In this document: one piece after another, positions 29,888-40,400 of the stretch | Layout of the letters: the number at the start of each line of letters is the position of its first letter | How positions within the stretch are numbered: position 1 is the stretch's first letter | DNA from: Vicingaceae bacterium | GTDB lineage: Bacteria; Bacteroidota; Bacteroidia; Flavobacteriales_E; Vicingaceae | Assembly (NCBI GenBank): GCA_018402765.1 | Contig: JAGYIE010000003.1 | Coordinates: 248,001 to 312,000, forward strand | Direction of reading: 5' to 3' | DNA: 64,000 nt | Made by a program: the position numbers and the translations under genes | The notes under the pieces: generated by a model | Told to the model about the DNA's origin: nothing | What the model saw: only the letters and a program-made list of their open reading frames with translations | Database searches by the model: none

Positions 29888-31171
29888 TTATTCTATCTCT
29901 AGTTCTAACCAGCGTTCTAAAGTATTAACTAGCTCAGCTCTCTGTGCCGGAGTCATATTTTTAATTCTTGCTGCTGCATGATCTTTACCATCTAAGAAAA
30001 ACCATACTGCATCTACATTTTCATTTGGCCGCACAGCAGTAGCAGACCATGTATCGGCGTTGCCATTGATGTAAATTATTTTATTGCCATTTTTCTTGAG
30101 CCATTGTGCAGTTTTAATTGGCGTTTCATTATTAAAGGGAACAACTATTTTGTTAGGCATAAATACGGCAGATGGATTTTTATCCGTTGGTAACGCTTTC
30201 AATAGGGATTTAAATGGGGCAATATCGTAACCGTAATATCCCATTTGTGCACCTGCCTGATAATAGTGAGAAGCATAGGTTTTCATACCTTCGTCAGAAA
30301 AGAAATCAAGTCCTGATACGGTAACAAAATGATATAAGATTTCTTCTAACGGAGCATCGGCTGCAGGAATTTTTTCGCAGTCGCTTCCCCATTGCCAGAA
30401 TGAAAAAGAATATTCTAAAACGGCATATTCAAAGGCTTCTTCAAAACTTAAATAGTTAAAAAGCAATTGTGCACCGTAGGTATACCATTTTAATAAGGGC
30501 AACACTTCTTCTCGTTCTGTTAGTATTCTCTTTTGAATGGCAGTGATTTTTTCTCTGCATTCATCGCTACCTATTGTATCTAAAAAAGTATAAATTCTTT
30601 CGTCTTCGAGGCTAGTGTTCAATGGGGCAACATAAGGAATGCTTACATCAACATCTTTTGGATAGAAGTACTTGTAGAAGATGGTTGTTTGTCCGCCCTT
30701 ACTAATTCCAGTGCTTACCCATTTATTCGGATAGATGGTTCTAAAAAGCTCATTAATGTGATGTAAATCAGCAGTAGCTTGCTCTAAGTTTAAGTATTGA
30801 TAATCTATTGAGTCAGGTATACTTTTACCAAAATACCTGTGTTCAATATCAATTTGATTGGCATTTAATAGGTTAGTAACTTCTCCAATTTTATTACTGT
30901 TGCTGCTGTATCCTTGTGTTACCATTACCGTAGGCATGTCAAATCCTCTATGACTTAGATATGCCCGCTGGTAGAAATAACCCTTTTCAGGATTTTCGTG
31001 ATCAATCAATTGTTTTATTCGTAATTCATAAGCTGCATCGAAACCAAGTGGGGCACTAATTTCTTTAAAAATAACATCAGGAAGATTAAATAATTGTTCT
31101 TCAATATTAAAATCTTTTGCGCTTAGGCTAGTAGTAATAGCAAATAAGAGAGTAAGAATGATTCTTTTCAT
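29888..31171 (-). CDS. S28/S37-type (PS-10-like) serine aminopeptidase, exported
   Basis: QRAYLSHRGFDMPTVMVTQGY, IEHRYFGKS, STGISKGGQTTIFYKYFYP, KDHAAARI; start moved to the MKRIILTLLF signal peptide from the longer ORF (31204). Confidence 0.82.
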   Translation of the reverse strand: MKRIILTLLFAITTSLSAKDFNIEEQLFNLPDVIFKEISAPLGFDAAYELRIKQLIDHENPEKGYFYQRAYLSHRGFDMPTVMVTQGYSSNSNKIGEVTNLLNANQIDIEHRYFGKSIPDSIDYQYLNLEQATADLHHINELFRTIYPNKWVSTGISKGGQTTIFYKYFYPKDVDVSIPYVAPLNTSLEDERIYTFLDTIGSDECREKITAIQKRILTEREEVLPLLKWYTYGAQLLFNYLSFEEAFEYAVLEYSFSFWQWGSDCEKIPAADAPLEEILYHFVTVSGLDFFSDEGMKTYASHYYQAGAQMGYYGYDIAPFKSLLKALPTDKNPSAVFMPNKIVVPFNNETPIKTAQWLKKNGNKIIYINGNADTWSATAVRPNENVDAVWFFLDGKDHAAARIKNMTPAQRAELVNTLERWLELEIE

Positions 31172-31241
31172 AATAATGGTTTTACAGCGTCTAAAAATAT
31201 ACAATCTTATACTTTTCGATTTATTGAGCTTTTGCAGCTAT

Positions 31242-32336
31242 TCATATTTTTTTTTCAATATCTTTCTTCATCACAATTGTTCGGTAAGGAAATGGAATTT
31301 CAATTCCATTTTCTTCAAATCGTGTTTTTATACTTTCTAAAACATCATTTCGCAATTCGAAAGCATCAGGAAAATCCTTTGTCCAAGCCCAAGCACGAAT
31401 AGTTACCGAGGAGTCGTTTAAGCTAATTAATGCTGTTTTTACTATAGGCTCTTCATCTTCTATTTCTTGAATTGACCTGTTGTCGATAATGAATCGGTGA
31501 TTTTCGCATTCTTCTTGCATAATTTTTCTCGCCATTTTTACATCACTATCATACGAAATGCCAATTTCTATTCGTTCACAGCACTTTTTTTCCCCCAAAT
31601 CATAATTAATTAGCTTCTCTTTATTAATCATTGCATTCGGAATCACAATCATCTTATTTTCGAAATTACGAATGACAGTATGCCTTAAAGTTATGTCAGT
31701 AACCGTACCAATCATATTATCGGTAAGCTTTATGATATCACCTATTCTGAAAGGTTTAAAAGAAATGATGAAAATTCCTCCCACTAAATTGGCTAATGCT
31801 TCCTGAGAGGCTACACCCGCTATAATAGCAATTACACCAGCACCACCAAGTGCAGTTTGAGCAACTCCCCTTAGAGATGGGAATGCCAGCAGTCCGAATA
31901 GAATACCTACTAAGTAAATACTTATAACAGCTACATACCTTAAGAATTTATATGCAGTAGGATCATCTCCTAATGTGATTTTTCTGTCAATACTTCTTTT
32001 GAACCACATATTAGAAGTAGCAGCCGTAACAATTGTAGCAACTGCTAAAAGACCTAAATATAACACGAGTCTAAAATTCTCTTCTAGGACTTCAGATTGA
32101 TTTTTTTCTGCAAAAACAAAGCTTATCGCTATTATGCCAAGTACAATCCATAAAGCATTAAGAATTCGCCGAACAAATAATAAACTAGTTGAGATTTCTC
32201 CAGGAAATCGCTTTTTTTCTCGACTTGAAAACCAGTTGTACAACAAGCGCGTCAATAATTGCAAACCAATTACGGCCACTACAATGACCAATCCGGCTAA
32301 TAAATCTTCTTGATGTTTTTGTAAAAATTTAATCAT
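31242..32336 (-). CDS. MscS-family mechanosensitive ion channel
   Basis: TM segments then GGAGVIAIIAGVASQEALANLVGGIFIISFKPFRIGDIIKL...VIPNAMINKEKLINY. Confidence 0.93.
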   Translation of the reverse strand: MIKFLQKHQEDLLAGLVIVVAVIGLQLLTRLLYNWFSSREKKRFPGEISTSLLFVRRILNALWIVLGIIAISFVFAEKNQSEVLEENFRLVLYLGLLAVATIVTAATSNMWFKRSIDRKITLGDDPTAYKFLRYVAVISIYLVGILFGLLAFPSLRGVAQTALGGAGVIAIIAGVASQEALANLVGGIFIISFKPFRIGDIIKLTDNMIGTVTDITLRHTVIRNFENKMIVIPNAMINKEKLINYDLGEKKCCERIEIGISYDSDVKMARKIMQEECENHRFIIDNRSIQEIEDEEPIVKTALISLNDSSVTIRAWAWTKDFPDAFELRNDVLESIKTRFEENGIEIPFPYRTIVMKKDIEKKI

Positions 32337-32385
32337 GAATTGATTTTAAAATATTCATTAAAGTATAAATTATATTGCCAAACAT

Positions 32386-33450
32386 TTAAATATTTGACCG
32401 TTTGTCTTGCTGCTTTAACGCACTTACTTCTTTCCACGTCCAGTTTTTCTTAGGAGTTATAAATCGGTAGGCAAATTTAAAAAAGTCAGCTACCAAACGC
32501 TCAAAAATATACGGATCGATAGTAGATGGATATATTTCTCGTTCAGTAGGATTAGCATAGCGTTCCGCTTTGGACAACTTGTCTTTTTCTAATCGCAGAA
32601 TGGGTCCGGTATCTGTTACACCATCTGCATGCCATTTGTAGTTACTTTGCTCTAGAATATTGAGTTGATTTACCAATGGGCTAAATGAAATTCGAGGTAA
32701 TGTCGTTCTACTAGTGATATCAACCCATGTAGTATATTTATACGCTACTTCGTACCGATTATGGGGATAAATGCTCATTAAAATATCAAAGCCTTCACTT
32801 TTTGAGAATAATCCATAATAATGCATTGGTTCTTTTGCATGAACACATTGTAATCCAATATCCTCGTAATTGTTGATTGGATATTCACCTCCGTCTATTT
32901 TTTTGTAATCCTGAATAACTCGAATATACTCAGCTTCCCAAGCAGATTTTACTAAATTGGGATTAAGCAGTACTTCCTTAAAGCGAGGAATAAAGTAATT
33001 GAATTTGTCTACGCATAGTTTGATTTCATCAGCTTCACCAAAAGGAACGTAGAACTTCTCTTTTTCTACTGCATTGATGTAGCACACTAGCTTTAGCGCT
33101 TCATCAGCACCTTTCTTGTTTAAATTCAGTTCTCTAAAGTCTCCTATAGTTGCCATTTGAATCATTACAGAAGAATATTCTATAGCAAGTTCAGGCTCAA
33201 AAAGAGCCCATACACCCACAAATCCATCAATATCGAAATGGGTTGCAGAGATTAGTGGATTATCAATGCCCGGGAAATTCTTCTGAATGGCATTAATGAC
33301 AATTTCCCCTGAGGTATCCGCTGTAATAGTTGAATGAATATTGCCACCCTTCCAGTGTGATAAAATCAATCCTCTGGGGTGAAGACCGTCTACTACAATA
33401 ACTTCCTTGTCGCCTATTTGGTGAAATGGGATAAATTGCTTTTTCTCCAT
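32386..33450 (-). CDS. Uncharacterised protein (DUF6687-like)
   Basis: VVDGLHPRGLILSHWKGG...ISATHFDIDGFVGVWALFEPELA; no TM or signal peptide; 1-nt gap to the upstream gene suggests co-transcription. The DUF number is from memory. Confidence 0.6.
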   Translation of the reverse strand: MEKKQFIPFHQIGDKEVIVVDGLHPRGLILSHWKGGNIHSTITADTSGEIVINAIQKNFPGIDNPLISATHFDIDGFVGVWALFEPELAIEYSSVMIQMATIGDFRELNLNKKGADEALKLVCYINAVEKEKFYVPFGEADEIKLCVDKFNYFIPRFKEVLLNPNLVKSAWEAEYIRVIQDYKKIDGGEYPINNYEDIGLQCVHAKEPMHYYGLFSKSEGFDILMSIYPHNRYEVAYKYTTWVDITSRTTLPRISFSPLVNQLNILEQSNYKWHADGVTDTGPILRLEKDKLSKAERYANPTEREIYPSTIDPYIFERLVADFFKFAYRFITPKKNWTWKEVSALKQQDKRSNI

Positions 33451-33451
33451 C

Positions 33452-33865
33452 TCAAGTTATCGGATTCAATACAACACTGAAAATGACCATAGAGCTTGGG
33501 TCATTGCCATAAAAACACTTTTCTATAGCCATCACAATGTTGTTGGCCATAAAATATGAAGTATGAAGCTCTTGTTTATCCTTAAGTGACCACTGTATAG
33601 TGTAAGAACTCTCTTTGTCCTTGTATTCTTTAATGTAATTGAGCATTTTTGATAAAGCTTCAATCTTAGTTGCTCCATCAGTACTATGAAATAAAAAGGA
33701 CTGGTGGTGGCGCGGATTTACGGTAACTACATCTAAAATGATTTTATCGTTGTGTGTATTGAAATCGAATATAATGTTGCTCTGTTTTAAGGCAATATAT
33801 TTTTCTATTTCTTTCTGTAAGCGGCTAATTTCAATGTTTTTTTCTGATGCTGTCATTTCGGTCAA
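33452..33865 (-). CDS. Small uncharacterised protein, probably co-transcribed with 32386..33450
   Basis: 137-aa ORF, cytosolic-looking (coiled N-terminus then alpha/beta), 1-nt gap to the next gene. Confidence 0.65.
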   Translation of the reverse strand: MTEMTASEKNIEISRLQKEIEKYIALKQSNIIFDFNTHNDKIILDVVTVNPRHHQSFLFHSTDGATKIEALSKMLNYIKEYKDKESSYTIQWSLKDKQELHTSYFMANNIVMAIEKCFYGNDPSSMVIFSVVLNPIT

Positions 33866-33976
33866 TTTAATATTTATCAGTTGTGGGTATTCTTTTACTT
33901 TGGTTTTCTTTAAAAGATAAGCTGCAATGAGTATTTTAGTCGTTTATTTCTAAAACTAATCTTAACAAATTTAAGC

Positions 33977-36124
33977 ATGATTAAAAAGTTAGCCACTTTT
34001 TTTACAGCACTTTTAGTGCTCAATACGGTAAATATTGCTAAAGAAGGCATGTGGTTGCCATTATTACTAAAAAGTTTGAATGAAAGTGATATGCAAACCA
34101 TGGGTTTACAGCTTACAGCTCAAGATATCTATGACGTAAATAATTCTAGCCTAAAAGATGCGATTGTTTCCTTTGGAGGATTTTGCACCGGAGAAATAAT
34201 TTCAGATCAGGGATTAATTTTAACGAATCACCATTGTGGTTATGGTCAAATTCAGTTTCACTCTTCAGTTGAAAACGATTATTTAACGAATGGATATTGG
34301 GCAAAAGAGTTGAAGGATGAGCTTAAAAATCCTGGGTTAACGGCAACTTTTATTGTAAAAATAGAAGAGGTGACTGCTAAAGTAATGGATAGTGTAGGCG
34401 TAGAGCTTACAGATGAGCAGAGCGCGCGCCAAATAAAGAAAAATATTAAACGAATAGGGGAGGAGGCAACTGAAGGTACAATCTATGAGGCGGTAATAAA
34501 ACCGTTTTTCTACGGTAATCGGTATTATATGTACATCACTAAAACGTATAAAGATATTCGTTTAGTTGGCGCTCCACCATCAAGTATAGGAAAGTTTGGT
34601 GGTGATGAAGATAACTGGATGTGGCCAAGACACACAGGAGATTTCTCTATGTTTAGAATATATGCAGGAAAAGATAATGAACCTGCAGAATACAGTGAAG
34701 AAAATGTGCCTTACAAAGCGCCAAGAGCATTAAAAGTATCTACTAAAGGGGTAGAGAAAGGAGACTTTACTATGGTATATGGGTTTCCTGGTAGAACACA
34801 ACAGTATTTAACTTCTTACGCTGTAAATCAAATTAAAAATTTAGAAAATCCGGCGATGATCGATATTAGAAGATCAATATTAGATATCATGGATAGAAAT
34901 ATGCGTCAGAGTGCTGAGGTTAGAATTAAATATTCAGCCAAATATGCTCGAGTTAGTAATTATTGGAAAAAGTGGATTGGTGAGAATAGAGGACTAGAGC
35001 GATTAAATGCCATTGAAGCTAAACAAAAAAAAGAAAAGGCTTTCCAGATAGCTGCAATGAAATCAAACAACGAAATGTATGAAAATGCATTACCTGAACT
35101 AAAGAAATTGTATACGCAGTTGGAAGACATTGCTTTAGCTAGAGATTACTTTATTGAAATTGCTTACAGAGGTTTAGACATTGTTTCAATAGCCAGAACA
35201 TTTAGAAAAGATATAACTGATTTATCTGCCGGAAAAGAATTTGATCAAGCCCATATTGATGGATTAAAAAAGACTGTAGAGCGTTTTTATAAAGATTACG
35301 ATAAGCAGTTAGATAAAGAATTGTTTAATCAATTAATGTATAAATATGCTAATGAGGCTCCTAAAAAGTATATGCCTGAGGTAATGGATAAAATCAATGG
35401 TAAGTACAAAGGCCATTTTCCTGCATTTACTGAAATGGTGTATGCAAAAACAATTTTTGATAGCAAGGAAGAAGTACTAGCCTTATTGAATAACTACACG
35501 AAAAATGCTGCTAAAAAATTATTGAAAGATCCTGCTTACCAAGTTTCAGAAAGTTTGTGGAGTAATTACTTGAATAGAATAAGCCCTGAGTACAATCGAA
35601 TAAACGATGATATCGAGAAATGGAGTAAAGTATATGTCAAAGGAATGCAAGAGTTGTTACCAGCAAAATATTACCCAGATGCAAACTCTACACTTCGGTT
35701 AGCTTATGGACAAGTAGATACATACGAGCCAAGGGACGCTGTAAAATACAATTATTTTACTACAGCAACAGGAATTTTAGAGAAGTATGATCCTTCAAAT
35801 AAAGACTTTGTATTGCCTGCTGATATGATTGAGCTAATCAATAACAAAGATTTTGGAAATTATGCAGAAGAAGGAGAATTGCACGTTTGCTTTATAGCAT
35901 CTAATCATACTACAGGAGGTAATTCAGGTTCTCCTGTGTTAAATGCAAATGGCGAACTAATCGGACTAAACTTTGATCGTAACTGGGAAGGCACCATGAG
36001 TGACATTATGTATGACCCAGATCAGTGCAGAAATATAGCGGTAGATGCTAGGTACATTCTTTGGGTGATAGATAAATATGCAGGAGCGACACGACTAATA
36101 GAAGAAATGGAGTTGGTGAAATAA
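33977..36124 (+). CDS. S46-family dipeptidyl peptidase, DPP11-type specificity residue
   Basis: EGMWLP, SFGGFCTGEIISDQGLILTNHHCGY, GGNSGSPVLNANGELIGLNFDRNWEGTMSDIMYD (FDRNWEG motif). Confidence 0.93.
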   Translation: MIKKLATFFTALLVLNTVNIAKEGMWLPLLLKSLNESDMQTMGLQLTAQDIYDVNNSSLKDAIVSFGGFCTGEIISDQGLILTNHHCGYGQIQFHSSVENDYLTNGYWAKELKDELKNPGLTATFIVKIEEVTAKVMDSVGVELTDEQSARQIKKNIKRIGEEATEGTIYEAVIKPFFYGNRYYMYITKTYKDIRLVGAPPSSIGKFGGDEDNWMWPRHTGDFSMFRIYAGKDNEPAEYSEENVPYKAPRALKVSTKGVEKGDFTMVYGFPGRTQQYLTSYAVNQIKNLENPAMIDIRRSILDIMDRNMRQSAEVRIKYSAKYARVSNYWKKWIGENRGLERLNAIEAKQKKEKAFQIAAMKSNNEMYENALPELKKLYTQLEDIALARDYFIEIAYRGLDIVSIARTFRKDITDLSAGKEFDQAHIDGLKKTVERFYKDYDKQLDKELFNQLMYKYANEAPKKYMPEVMDKINGKYKGHFPAFTEMVYAKTIFDSKEEVLALLNNYTKNAAKKLLKDPAYQVSESLWSNYLNRISPEYNRINDDIEKWSKVYVKGMQELLPAKYYPDANSTLRLAYGQVDTYEPRDAVKYNYFTTATGILEKYDPSNKDFVLPADMIELINNKDFGNYAEEGELHVCFIASNHTTGGNSGSPVLNANGELIGLNFDRNWEGTMSDIMYDPDQCRNIAVDARYILWVIDKYAGATRLIEEMELVK

Positions 36125-36142
36125 TCAATATAAACAGAAAAG

Positions 36143-36177
36143 AAAGCCTTCTAGTTAGCAAACTAGAGGGCTTTTTT
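36143..36177 (+). terminator. Rho-independent terminator after the S46 peptidase
   Basis: AAAGCCttCTAGTTagcaAACTAGaGGGCTTTTTT. Confidence 0.8.
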
Positions 36178-36315
36178 GTCGTACAACTAATTGACCTTTT
36201 TTCGCCGTCTTTAAGGTCGAGTAAAGCAACGAAGCGTTTTTTGCATTGTAAACTAATTGAATGTGTTTATTTTAGTAGTTTTAATCTAACAATAAATTAA
36301 TTAATTATAGAATAA

Positions 36316-36871
36316 GTGAAACATTTAATCACCATATTCATTTTATTTTGGGCGGTGCAGTGTACCGCCCAAAATTTAATCCCTAATCCTTCGTTTGTGG
36401 ATACAGCTAAAATCTTAAAGGGTTTTGATTGGCCTGCAGGACGGGAAATGGCAGCGGGACTAAATACTGGTCCTGAATTCTACAATGAATTTCAAGATAC
36501 CTTATGGACAATTCTTCAAGATTTTTTCAGAACTCAATTTGCTCAAAATGAAACAATTTATTTAGGCATGAAAATTTATTATCTAATTAATGAGGATACT
36601 AAACAAATTAGAGATTAACTCCAAGCTCAATTAAACCAAACCTTATTTGCTGACACCAGCTATTGTTTCCGCATGCATGTAAATTTGCTAGATTTTACAG
36701 GTAAATAATTGATCTCTCAATGTAGTTATTTTTAATCATTAGTGCGCAGTAATCGCCAACTGGAAAGGAAACCAACCATGGGATGGTGGGAACCTAGAAA
36801 GTGACATTTACTATCACGTAATTGAAGCAGACGGAGAAATGTACAGAGGTATGGTGAGTATTTTGAAATGA
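36316..36871 (+). pseudogene. Interrupted exported protein with remnant gliding-motility-type (CHU_C) C-terminal tail
   Basis: MKHLITIFILFWAVQCTAQNLIPNPSFVDTAKILKGFDWPAG...EDTKQIRD* continues in the same frame past TAA 36616-36618 as LQAQLNQTLFADTSYCFRMHVNLLDFTGK* (to 36708). Separately, NWKGNQPWDGGNLESDIYYHVIEADGEMYRGMVSILK* ends at 36871 and looks like a T9SS type B tail. Confidence 0.65.
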
Positions 36872-36953
36872 TGTTTAGAAAATATTACTTAATTTATTAG
36901 TGCCTCTCGGTACAATTCAAGGAATACCCTGAGTATGCAAATCGAAGCTTTGG

Positions 36954-37144
36954 TTGTATCGAAGGGCACTTCTTGTATTATACCTCCAAAATGCTGGGCA
37001 ACCAATCGAGGTTCTAAAAAAAAAGCCAATTTCAAGGACATCGAGTGGTCACGCTTTTAGCGTGATTGTATCGAGATGCCCTTGAAATTGTATTGAGATG
37101 CTATTTTAAAACCATACCTCCAAAATGCCCGGCAGCTGCTCGAG
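36954..37144. repeat. Intergenic imperfect direct-repeat cluster
   Basis: ATACCTCCAAAATGCTGGGCAACCAATCGAGG (36980-37011) and ATACCTCCAAAATGCCCGGCAGCTGCTCGAGG (37113-37144), 26/32 identical by eye; both preceded by TTGTATCGA(A/G)... segments. Confidence 0.75.
37026..37089. repeat. 64-bp imperfect palindrome
   Basis: CAATTTCAAGGaCATCgagtggTCACGCTttTAGCGTGAttgtatcgaGATGcCCTTGAAATTG. Confidence 0.8.
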
Positions 37145-37453
37145 GCATTAAAAATTGTATCGGAATGCGTTTTGATTTCTGCGGTTTATAATGTATGATA
37201 TAATGACTAGATAATTGTTTTTTTAGCAAACCATCAAATTACTTGAACAGAAAAAGAAACTTGAGTAAATATTTTTTTCGGCTTTGTTTAAGCTATTTTA
37301 AGAAGTCGCTATCTAACTTCTTAGAATCAAGTCAATATAATATTTTTGTTTAGCCTACATATTTGTTTTGTATGAAAAGTAAGTGAGAGGCCAGTTTTTA
37401 GATTAATAAATGGTTAAATTTAGGGGCTTAAAATTTACACTTAATTTAACTAC

Positions 37454-40400
37454 ATGAAATCATATTTACTATTGGTTGCCAGTTTTGTGGCCTTAAATTT
37501 TTCAGGTTATAGCCAAGAAACTATACTAAAATTAAAGTCAGCGGATTACAAAATCGAGGCAAATATTGATCGAATCTCTTTTGCGAACCTAGAAATAGCA
37601 AAGTACAAAGATGCGTATTACGTATACGTTCACTTTAGTTCGATTCCTACAGAACAGCAGAAAGATAATCTAAAAGAAAACGGTTTAGAACTTGACTTTT
37701 TTGTTACCAACAATACGTACTATGCGAAATTAGAATCTTCTGCTTCATTTGGTCGTTTGTCAGCACTTAATGTAGATGGGATATATGCAGTTACGCCTCA
37801 ATTTAAGATGGATTACGCATTAGCAAATCAAGCCTATCCTGAGCATGCATGGTTAGGTAAAAAGCTACAAGTAATTGTTCAAAAACGAGCGGATTTAGCT
37901 GCCAATGAGTTTACCTATCATTTACAAAGTTTTGGAGCGGATATAATTAGTACCTATGAATTTTCTAATTTAATGACAATAGCAGTTCTCCCGGAACATT
38001 TAATTTCAATTGCAGGTCATCCAATGATAACGTATATGGAGCCTATTGATCCGGAACCGGTTAGGGAAGATATATTGGGTAGGACAAATCATCGCGTGAA
38101 TTGGTTAGGAAATAAGGCAATTAATGGAATTTCTTACAACGGAGAAGGAGTTTGGATGGCCGTAGGTGACGATGGTGAAATAGGACCTCATATTGACTTT
38201 CAAGGTAGAACAGATCAGTCTGTTGCCGGTGCTAGCTCCGGTGAGCATGGCGATCATGTTTGTGGTATTGCAATAGGTGCAGGAAATCTTGATCCTGATG
38301 CCCAAGGAATGGCATGGGCTGCAGATTTAAAAGTGTATAATGTATGGAATGCAGTAAATAGCTCACCTACTTCGGTTTCAAATCCGGGTATTGTTGTTAC
38401 GTCTACTTCTTATGGAAATGGATGTAATGCTGGATATACTTCTTTTACCAGAACTGCTGATCAGCAAGTGCGTCAGTTAGAAACCATTATGCACATATTT
38501 TCTGCTGGTAATTCAGGTACGCAAAACTGTGGTTATGGTGCAGGACCCGGTTGGGGTAATATTACAGGCGGAATAAAGGCTGGAAAGAATGTAATGGCCA
38601 TTGGGAATGTGTTAGCAACTGATGGATTGGCAAATTCTAGCTCGAGAGGTCCTGCTCATGACGGTAGAATAAAGCCAGACGTTTGTGCTAATGGAACACA
38701 AGTTTACTCCGCTTTCCCAAATAATCAATATGTAAGCAATACAGGAACTTCAATGGCAGCGCCCGGAGCAAGTGGAACATACACCGCATTGGTTCATGCA
38801 TACAAATCTTTACATGGAGATTCGGTGCCTACGTCGGCTTTGATGAAGGCAACGATGATGAATACTGCTGATGATCTTGGAAATAAGGGCCCAGACTTTA
38901 GTTTTGGTTGGGGAAGAATTAATGCACGTAAAGCGTTAGAACTGTTTAAGAATAACCAATATTTATATGACACTATAGCTCAAGGTGATTCTAACTTACA
39001 TGTAATTTCAGTTCCTGCAAATGCTTATGAAGTTAAAATTATGGTCTATTGGAATGATTACGAAGCATCATCAAATGCGACAACTGCTTTGGTTAATAAC
39101 TTGGATCTAACCGTTACTGATGGAACTAATACTATCTATTATCCATTTGTGCTTAATTCTACTGCTACTCCCGCTGCACTAAATAGCCCTGCAACTAGAG
39201 GAGTCGATGATTTGAATAACGTCGAGCAAGTTTATTTTAAAAGACCATTAGACACCAATTTTACTATTAAGGTGAAAGGGAAATCCATTCCTCAAGGTCC
39301 TCAAGGTTACGTATTGGTTTACACTTATGAAGTTGATAATATTGTGATAACCTATCCATCAAATGGCGAATGTTTTGAAGCCGGAACATCTGAATTGATT
39401 AGGTGGGATGTTATCGATACTTTAGGGTCAATTACGGTTGACTATTCATTAAACAATGGGAATACATGGACTACGTTAAATGCTAACGTTCCATATAACA
39501 GAAGATACCAAAATTTTGGTGTTCCAAATACCTTTACTACAAATGCATTAGTAAGAGTATCTCAAGGTGGTTTTACAGCCGTTAGCCAGCCTTTTACCAT
39601 AATGGACAGAGCAAATAACGTTTCGTTTGAATCAATTTGCCCGTCAGATTTTACGCTAACTTGGGATTCTGTTCCTGGAGCTACTGCTTATGAAGTATCA
39701 ATGTTGGGCGCTAAATTTATGGATTCTGTAATTACTGTTTCAGATACTTTTGTGGTAATTAATAGTCCTGTTATTCAAAATGAGTGGGTTGCAGTGACGC
39801 CAATAGCAAATGGGAAAAAAGGTAAGCGAACAATTGCAATACAGAAACCAACAACGGTTTCTAATTGTGCATTGGCAAATGATGTTGCAGCTGCAAAGAT
39901 ATTATCACCAGGAGGTAATGTCCTTTTTGATTGCATAAATACGACTGCAATGCCATTAAAAATCCAATTAAGGAATTTTGGTGCTTCAATCGTTACAAAC
40001 TTTAATCTTTCTTATGCATTGAATGGAGTGATTTCTGCAAAAACACTATATACTGATTCAATATTACCGGGTACAACTGCAGATTTTACTTTTCCAACTA
40101 TGATTAATTTAGCATCTGGCATGAATGACTTGTCAATCATCATAGATGCAGGAGATCAAAACATTTATAACGATACCATAAAGAAAGAAATTCAATTGTA
40201 TTCAAATTCTCTAGTAGTTTCAGCGCCTTATAATCAAAGTTTTGACAGTTTTAATGGATGTAGTACAGCGACTAACTGTGAATTGGGTGTTTGTCAATTA
40301 TCACAAGGGTGGGTAAACTTAACCAATACAGTTTGGGATGATTTTGACTTTAGAACCCATTCGGGTTCTACCGTTTCTAGTGCTACAGGTCCTACAAATG

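Noticed and set aside
36954-37144. Possible CRISPR array
   Set aside because: Only two imperfect 32-bp repeats about 133 nt apart with a palindrome between them; no regular spacers and no cas genes.
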